From JAFAGX01 sp035623255 (GTDB lineage Bacteria > Acidobacteriota > Terriglobia > Terriglobales > Acidobacteriaceae), in contig DASPTU010000087.1 in the NCBI GenBank assembly GCA_035623255.1, positions 1 through 8,005 of the forward strand: DNA of 8,005 bases. The letters run 5' to 3'. Each line of letters starts with the position of its first letter. The first letter of the stretch is position 1. The notes under the pieces were generated by a model that was not told the origin of the DNA, ran no database searches, and worked only from the letters and a program-made list of their open reading frames with translations. Of this stretch, positions 5,182 through 8,005 are shown piece by piece. Position numbers and translations under genes: made by a program.

Positions 5182-6732
5182 GTGCTATACAGAAGACTGG
5201 TGTACCCTATTGCGGCCGTGATCGCGTTTTCGCTGCCACTCGCGAATGCACAAACGCAAGCGCCGTTTGCCTATGAGGTCGTGCCCTACTCCGCGACTTG
5301 TCCGACAACCGGCGTCGTTGGTTGCCAGGCACCGGGATACGTGCCCGCTGTTTTCACCTACAATGGCGCAGCCAGCACAATACCCAATGCGGATTTGAAA
5401 AATCCTGCCAACTTTGGGCAATCCTTTCCGATCAGCATTCTAACGAGTGAGCTGAACGCGAGCATCGCAACCGCGCTCACCGTAATTCCGATAGCATCTC
5501 CAGCTTCAGCTGTAATCACAAGAACTGACCCAACAACCGGAGCCGAACTCCCGGTCAGCAGCACGCTGGGGCCGATTCTCACCGAACGTGCAGAAACGAT
5601 CGGCAAACACAGATTTTTTGTTGGCTTTGCTAACCAGGATTTTCATTTCACGTCTTTGAATGGCCAGTCCCTACATCGTCTGCGGCTATTGGATCCCGGC
5701 GGGCAGCCAACCGGACTTCTTAGCGGAACCAATCAGGCGCTGACGACGTATCCGGCTACGGTGGGAATTGGTGTCGACGTTCATCTTGGACAAAATGTTG
5801 CGTTTTTCACCTACGGTCTAACCGATCGAGTGGACGTCTCGGTGGGGCTGCCCATAGTGCACGCTTCGATTTCATCGCAGACGTCGAACACGCAGATCTA
5901 CGCCGGAGATGGATTCGGTGGCTCCAGTAGCTCTAACCCGAATTGTTGGTGCCTGGACACCCTTACTCCTGCGAGCGCGCCGGGCAAAAACCTCAATCTG
6001 AATGGCTTGGTCCAGCCCGGAGTGCTCAATTCAGCCAACAAATCCAGTACCGGATTTGGAGACATGCTCGTGCGTGCCAAAGGAACATTGATCAGGAGAC
6101 GTAATCTTGCCTTCGCAGTGGGAGCCGATCTGCGGTTGCCCACCGGCGATGAGAAGAACTTTCTGGGTACCGGCGCGACGGCGATCAAGCCATTCCTGGC
6201 TTTATCGCTCTACACCACGCCCTTGGCCCACGGCATTGTGTTCTCGCCACATTTCAATGTCGGTTGGCAGTTTTCTGGCAAGAGTCTGTTGGGCGGACTG
6301 TTAGCGCCCACCCAGGTAACTGCCGGGCCACCTCCGTTTTTCGCCCAGCCTTTCAACTCTACCAAGGACTACTTGCCAGATGTCTTCTCCTGGGCGGTGG
6401 GGAGCGAGATTGCCTTCGGGAGCCACAACACCGTAGCGTTTGACATTTTGGGAAATCAGATCGGGTTAGTGCATGGCATAGCCAATGTGACCAGCGCCCA
6501 ATCGCAAGGGTTTCTTCCGGCGGTGGGATGCGGAGCCACCTGTCAACAGGTGACTGTGTCCGGTTTGGTTGGAGCCGGCCGGGTTTCTTTTGGGGAGTAT
6601 AACGGGGCGTTTGGATACAAGGCCAAGATTGTGAGCAATCTGGTCTTCACCTTCAATCTCCTGGTGAGATTCGACAACACTGGACTGACCGCTCGAACAA
6701 CTCCTCTCTTCGGTTTAGGTTATACGTTCTGA
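5182..6732 (+). CDS. Outer-membrane beta-barrel protein, 'MetA-pathway of phenol degradation'-like
   Basis: The product is 516 aa, starting at GTG behind a near-perfect Shine-Dalgarno. Residues 1-23 are a classical signal peptide (R4R5, hydrophobic core to L20, cleavage after A21-N-A23). The mature protein opens with a ~110-residue region, then alternating strands typical of an outer-membrane barrel: GKHRFFVGFANQDF (141-154), VGIGVDVHLGQNVAFFTYGL (194-213), the signature STGFGDMLVRAKG (289-301) followed by AVGADLRLPTGDEKNFLGTG (312-331), and SPHFNVGWQF (355-364). It ends in GLGYTF, with the terminal Phe that outer-membrane assembly prefers. This resembles the poorly characterised family (Pfam-type Phenol_MetA_deg) presumed to be channels; there is no evidence here for phenol metabolism. 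It is longer than the ~300 aa I associate with the family. Three close Cys pairs (40/48, 255/257, 450/454) may be disulfides in surface loops or periplasmic parts. It has its own promoter. Confidence 0.8.
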   Translation: MLYRRLVYPIAAVIAFSLPLANAQTQAPFAYEVVPYSATCPTTGVVGCQAPGYVPAVFTYNGAASTIPNADLKNPANFGQSFPISILTSELNASIATALTVIPIASPASAVITRTDPTTGAELPVSSTLGPILTERAETIGKHRFFVGFANQDFHFTSLNGQSLHRLRLLDPGGQPTGLLSGTNQALTTYPATVGIGVDVHLGQNVAFFTYGLTDRVDVSVGLPIVHASISSQTSNTQIYAGDGFGGSSSSNPNCWCLDTLTPASAPGKNLNLNGLVQPGVLNSANKSSTGFGDMLVRAKGTLIRRRNLAFAVGADLRLPTGDEKNFLGTGATAIKPFLALSLYTTPLAHGIVFSPHFNVGWQFSGKSLLGGLLAPTQVTAGPPPFFAQPFNSTKDYLPDVFSWAVGSEIAFGSHNTVAFDILGNQIGLVHGIANVTSAQSQGFLPAVGCGATCQQVTVSGLVGAGRVSFGEYNGAFGYKAKIVSNLVFTFNLLVRFDNTGLTARTTPLFGLGYTF

Positions 6733-6772
6733 CGTGAAGTCGGCCCAGGCGAGATTGCGCCCTTTGGAACTG

Positions 6773-8005
6773 TTAGTTGGGTGTGAGAGGATCGAGGATC
6801 AGCCAACCACGCTCGGCGCGACGCAGGGTTACTTTTACCGATTTCTTTGATTGAGCCTGCCCATTCGGTTTTGTCGTTGTCGTTACCAGTTGGCACGGAA
6901 CGGCGGCATTATCACCGTTAATCTGAATTGGTCCCTGAGGCGTAAGCGCCATAGCAAAAGCGTATCCCCCGCCCAGATGCATGGCATCCGTGTACTTCTT
7001 ATCTGCTGAGGGCCAGATGGCCTTCACTTCCCTGGTCTGACCGCGTTGAAAGGCGGTATTGAATTTGTCTAGTGCAGCACGAACATCCGCTTCATCGTCC
7101 ACAGGTGCGGGCAAGGCCGCCTTGCTCGAGGAGGACGGCGGAACGATTGAAGGCTGATTCAACGCCGCCAGCTTTTGTGTAATCTGGTTTGAAAGATCGC
7201 CCGCCTCCCGGGCATGTGGTCCCCCAGCCTGGGCGATTGAGTTCAATTCGCCTAGACTCGTCTCCAAGCGGCTCTTGTCAGCGGAATTCAAAGCCTCCTG
7301 CGATCGTTGCTGTGCCCGCTGGAACGCATCGTCGAACGTTGCCCGCCGCGTATTCTCTGCATTATCGATTTGAGATAGCAGAGGAGCAGGATCACCGCCG
7401 AGCGCTTTGATATCTCGCGCGTTCCGTCGTGCTGCAGGAAAATCGGCTTTGGCGATATTTTGCGCGGCGGACTGCTGCAAGGTCGCGATCTGCTGATCGC
7501 GCTGCTGCTTTTGCAGCGACCCGATTTGCTCATTGACCTTGTCACGAAGACTTAGCGCATCCAACTTGTGGGGGCCATTCAGAGCAGTCACCTGATCGAG
7601 AAGGCTGCCGGCGCGCTGCAGTCCGGCAAGACTTTTATCAGTTGAAGCCTGCCTCGCTTGTTGAAACAGAACCTGCTCTTGTTCACGACTGGGGATCACA
7701 GTATCGAGGTATTGCCGTGCTTCTGCTTTTCGCGTTCCTGCTTCTCCCAGCTGGAGGATCTGCTGAAAGTCACTCCTGGCTACGCTGAACTTTCCGTCGT
7801 TAACCTGCTTCACTGCGTTTTGCCAGAGCTGCTCTTCTTTCAGACGGAGACGATGCACATTCTCGTCCTTCATGGCCGCTTCGACTCCGGCAAGTCGCTC
7901 CTGGACGGTTTCATTCAACGGGCCGTTTAGCCCGGCAACGTTCTGCAGTTTCCTTTCAGCGCCAGGCAAATCATCGGCAGCGATTAGGTTGTCGCAATCG
8001 TCGAT
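6773..8005 (-). CDS. Helical-repeat protein with C-terminal NTF2-like domain (5' truncated by window edge)
   Basis: The minus-strand frame is open from the window edge (8005) to TAA at 6775-6773, giving 410 residues of a longer protein; the TTG at 7969 is in frame but upstream codons (DDCDNLIAADD) continue the reading, so it is unlikely to be the start. About 280 residues are Gln/Ala-rich helices in roughly five repeats of ~58 residues, each with a helix pair joined by a turn such as LNGP, LGEAG, LGGDP or AGGP (TPR-like). A Ser/Pro-rich linker (about 284-302) leads to a ~105-residue NTF2-like domain starting near DVRAALDKFNTAF and containing EVKAIWPS and VTLRRAERGWLILD. In acidobacteria, such helical plus NTF2-like tails can follow signalling or kinase domains, but no such domain is visible here. 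Its stop is 40 bp from the barrel gene's stop, on the opposite strand. Confidence 0.75.
   Translation of the reverse strand: MDDCDNLIAADDLPGAERKLQNVAGLNGPLNETVQERLAGVEAAMKDENVHRLRLKEEQLWQNAVKQVNDGKFSVARSDFQQILQLGEAGTRKAEARQYLDTVIPSREQEQVLFQQARQASTDKSLAGLQRAGSLLDQVTALNGPHKLDALSLRDKVNEQIGSLQKQQRDQQIATLQQSAAQNIAKADFPAARRNARDIKALGGDPAPLLSQIDNAENTRRATFDDAFQRAQQRSQEALNSADKSRLETSLGELNSIAQAGGPHAREAGDLSNQITQKLAALNQPSIVPPSSSSKAALPAPVDDEADVRAALDKFNTAFQRGQTREVKAIWPSADKKYTDAMHLGGGYAFAMALTPQGPIQINGDNAAVPCQLVTTTTKPNGQAQSKKSVKVTLRRAERGWLILDPLTPN

Noticed and set aside
6745..6767. Inverted repeat GGCG...CGCC with outer CCA...TGG between the barrel gene and the last gene
   Set aside because: Only 4 bp are contiguous, the outer pairs need a 3-nt bulge, and no T-tract follows; not convincing as a bidirectional terminator.
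1..8005. Mobile elements, CRISPR arrays, tRNA or rRNA genes
   Set aside because: I saw no spaced direct repeats, terminal inverted repeats with transposase, integrase motifs, tRNA cloverleaf or rRNA-like stretches.

Overview
The window reads as a piece of bacterial chromosome of moderately high GC, most likely from a Gram-negative Acidobacteriota (Terriglobia-like) organism. That assignment is an inference. It rests on the mix of a cytoplasmic GH63-type glucosidase, a two-domain HbpS/GlcG-like exported protein, an outer-membrane beta-barrel of the 'MetA-pathway of phenol degradation' type and a helical-repeat/NTF2-like protein, together with canonical GGAGG ribosome-binding sites. No rRNA, tRNA, insertion sequence, integrase or CRISPR array is visible.

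Layout: (1) 3-425 (+) is the 3' end of an unrecognised alpha-helical protein cut by the left edge. (2) 469-2016 (-) converges on it and encodes a probable exported or lipid-anchored protein with two tandem haem-binding-type (GlcG/HbpS, formerly DUF336) domains. (3) A 246-bp divergent control region separates it from (4) 2263-4968 (+), a complete 901-aa GH63/MGH1-like glucosidase starting at TTG. (5) A 213-bp intergenic region holds a good sigma70-type promoter with hexamer repeats around its -10, plus a leader hairpin next to the ribosome-binding site. (6) 5182-6732 (+) is a secreted 516-aa outer-membrane beta-barrel protein. (7) 6773-8005 (-) converges on it and encodes the C-terminal 410 residues of a protein made of about five ~58-aa helical repeats ending in an NTF2-like domain. 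Its 5' end lies beyond the right edge.

The genes do not form an obvious operon: strands run +, -, +, +, -, and the two + genes in the middle are separated by a possible terminator and a new promoter. Nothing ties them to a single pathway. The glucosidase is cytoplasmic, while the HbpS-like and barrel proteins belong to the cell envelope. No clearly new defence or mobile system is visible. The most interesting signals are the asymmetric tandem HbpS domains, the promoter/repeat/hairpin leader before the barrel gene, the three short-spaced Cys pairs and extra N-terminal region in that barrel, and the regular ~58-residue repeat in the last protein.
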